The position numbers and the translations under genes are program-made. This document shows, piece by piece, positions 6,283-7,106 of a stretch of 7,106 nt of DNA. The stretch is from JAAYAY01 sp964429355. Its GTDB lineage: Bacteria; Planctomycetota; Planctomycetia; Pirellulales; Thermoguttaceae. The notes under the pieces were generated by a model. It was not told the origin of the DNA and made no database searches. It saw only the letters and a program-made list of their open reading frames with translations. The DNA lies in NCBI GenBank assembly GCA_964429355.1, contig CAYSCH010000452.1:1-7106 (forward strand), written 5' to 3'. Numbering within the stretch: position 1 is the first letter of the stretch; every line of letters starts with the position of its first letter.

Positions 6283-6697
6283 TATGCCTACTACGGAAAG
6301 CCCGTGAGTCGTTCCACCGCCAAAGGCAAAAAGCGTGCCTATGCATACTATCGGTGTATTGGAACCGACGCCTATCGTTTTGGCGGTGAGCGAATCTGCT
6401 GGAACAAGCAAGTCCGCACCGACTTGCTGGAAGCGGCCGTGTGGGAAGACGTGTGTGCCCTTCTGCGAGATCCCGATCGTGTCCGCCAAGAGTATCAGCG
6501 GCGATTGAACGAAGAACCGAGTAAGCAAGTTGCTCAGACCGAGCAGCTCTCGGCGATGGTCCAAAAGTTAAAACGTGGTATCGCCCGATTAATCGATGCC
6601 TATGAAGATGGGCTTCTCACGAAGGCCGAGTTTGAACCGCGGTTGTGTAACGCAAAGAACCGTCTCAGCAAACTCGAGGCAGAGATCCAAGCGGCCT
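6283..6697 (+). pseudogene. Large serine recombinase, C-terminal fragment
   Basis: Native sequence begins at TAT 6283: YAYYGKPVSRSTAKGKKRAY, then YYRCIGTDAYRFGGERICWN, then LLEAAVWEDVCALLRDPDRV, followed by a heptad-rich coiled coil (QTEQLSAMVQKLKRGIARLI ... NRLSKLEAEIQAA). This is the zinc-ribbon and coiled-coil region of large serine recombinases, which mediate site-specific integration or excision. The first cysteine pair of the ribbon, normally just before GYAYYGKPVS, is lost at the junction; the second pair is seen in YRC and RIC. The catalytic serine domain is absent. At about 6690-6698 the frame passes into reverse-transcriptase DNA read in the wrong frame, continuing as nonsense to 6918. 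An ATG at 6202 exists only because the frame runs back through the antisense of the immunity-like gene. Not functional. Confidence 0.75.
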
Positions 6698-7054
6698 CTG
6701 GACGAGTGGTTCGAGCAGGAAGTGAAACCACGTCTTCGCGGTCGGGCTTACCTGATCCGGTATGCGGACGACTTCGTCATCGGGTTTACGCACGAAGACG
6801 ATGCACGACGCGTACTGGAAGTCTTGCCGAAACGCTTTGGCAAGTATGGCCTGACCCTTCACCCGGACAAGACCCGGCTCGTTCCTTTCCGCCGACCTCC
6901 TCGGAGGGCGACCGGTAAGGGCGATGACGGGAATCACCGACCGGGGACGTTCGACCTGCTGGGCTTCACCCATCATTGGGGACGCTCCCGACGCGGGTCC
7001 TGGGTAATCACGCGACAGACAGCTTCCAAACGCTTGAGCCGGGCGATAAAGAAC
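6698..7054 (+). pseudogene. Group II intron reverse transcriptase fragment (LtrA-like)
   Basis: In the second plus-strand frame the translation begins LDEWFEQEVKPRLRGRAYLI, then RYADDFVIGF with the YADD polymerase motif at 6761-6772, then ARRVLEVLPKRFGKYGLTLH, PDKTRLVPFRRP, FDLLGFTHHWGRSRRGSWVI and TASKRLSRAIKN. This order is typical of group II intron reverse transcriptases from RT domain 5 through RT7 to the start of the thumb. The finger domains upstream are missing. The expected thumb sequence (usually leading to a kLRGHyaYYG motif) is not present after about 7054; instead the DNA becomes AT-rich and encodes an unrelated string. No maturase or endonuclease domain and no intron RNA end is visible. 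Both sides are broken, so this is a remnant. Confidence 0.75.
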
Positions 7055-7106
7055 AACGTTCCGCTTAATTATTGGTTTTTCAAGATTTGGTCTTCTAGTG
7101 TTCGGA
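7055..7106. other. AT-rich sequence of different origin at window end
   Basis: About 50 bases, clearly richer in A and T than the rest (for example CTTAATTATTGGTTTTTC), follow the reverse-transcriptase fragment. The frame remains open, but its residues do not continue the family. It may be the edge of another element; too short to identify. Confidence 0.4.

Noticed and set aside
6281..6564. N-terminal extension of the immunity-like gene on the minus strand
   Set aside because: The same bases encode the conserved recombinase zinc ribbon and coiled coil on the plus strand, so the extension is a shadow.
6698..7054. Retron or abortive-infection type reverse transcriptase defence system
   Set aside because: The motif order and the WFEQEVKPRL, LTLHPDKT and LLGF segments fit a group II intron enzyme, and no accessory RNA or effector gene is visible.

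Overview
The window looks like a fragment of a high-GC bacterial genome, most probably from the Planctomycetota. This rests on protein style: a 634-residue membrane protein ending in the 'lPPDrFDGgPikYr ... lYSvGvDrvDDGG' pattern common in planctomycete proteins, a stand-alone Ig-like domain with a DGSWSxxGGG motif, a DUF2071 protein, a DUF4240 protein, and low coding density with many palindromic repeats. No taxonomic marker gene is present, so the assignment is an inference.

Layout. Positions 1-55 look like the terminus of an IS21-type insertion sequence. A plus-strand DUF4240/HEAT-like gene (123-836) follows, convergent with a minus-strand multi-pass membrane protein (879-1571). Minus-strand genes then dominate: the 634-residue single-pass membrane protein (1782-3686), a short remnant of a C-terminal membrane anchor (3863-4042), an internally deleted DUF2071 gene (4084-4701) just downstream of a 60-residue ferritin-like stub (4709-4891), a tandem pair of palindromic repeats (4991-5111), and an Ig-like domain protein (5208-5516). 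Positions 5517-5883 hold no gene I can support.

The right end is a chain of broken genes. It contains the C-terminal part of a minus-strand DUF1851/Tdi1-type immunity-like gene (5884-6280), the C-terminal part of a plus-strand large serine recombinase (6283-6697), the YADD-containing part of a group II intron reverse transcriptase in another frame (6698-7054), and a final AT-rich stretch of different origin. Each piece ends abruptly inside a domain where the next begins.

How it works together: there is little sign of a coherent pathway. Only the ferritin-like stub and the DUF2071 gene are spaced like an operon (7 bp apart), and both appear damaged. I read the window as an eroding accessory region shaped by insertion sequences, a site-specific recombinase, a retroelement and short palindromic repeats. 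I found no convincing new defence system. The most informative points are the stacked gene junctions, the repeat families, and the way repeats have become part of, or adjoin, reading frames.
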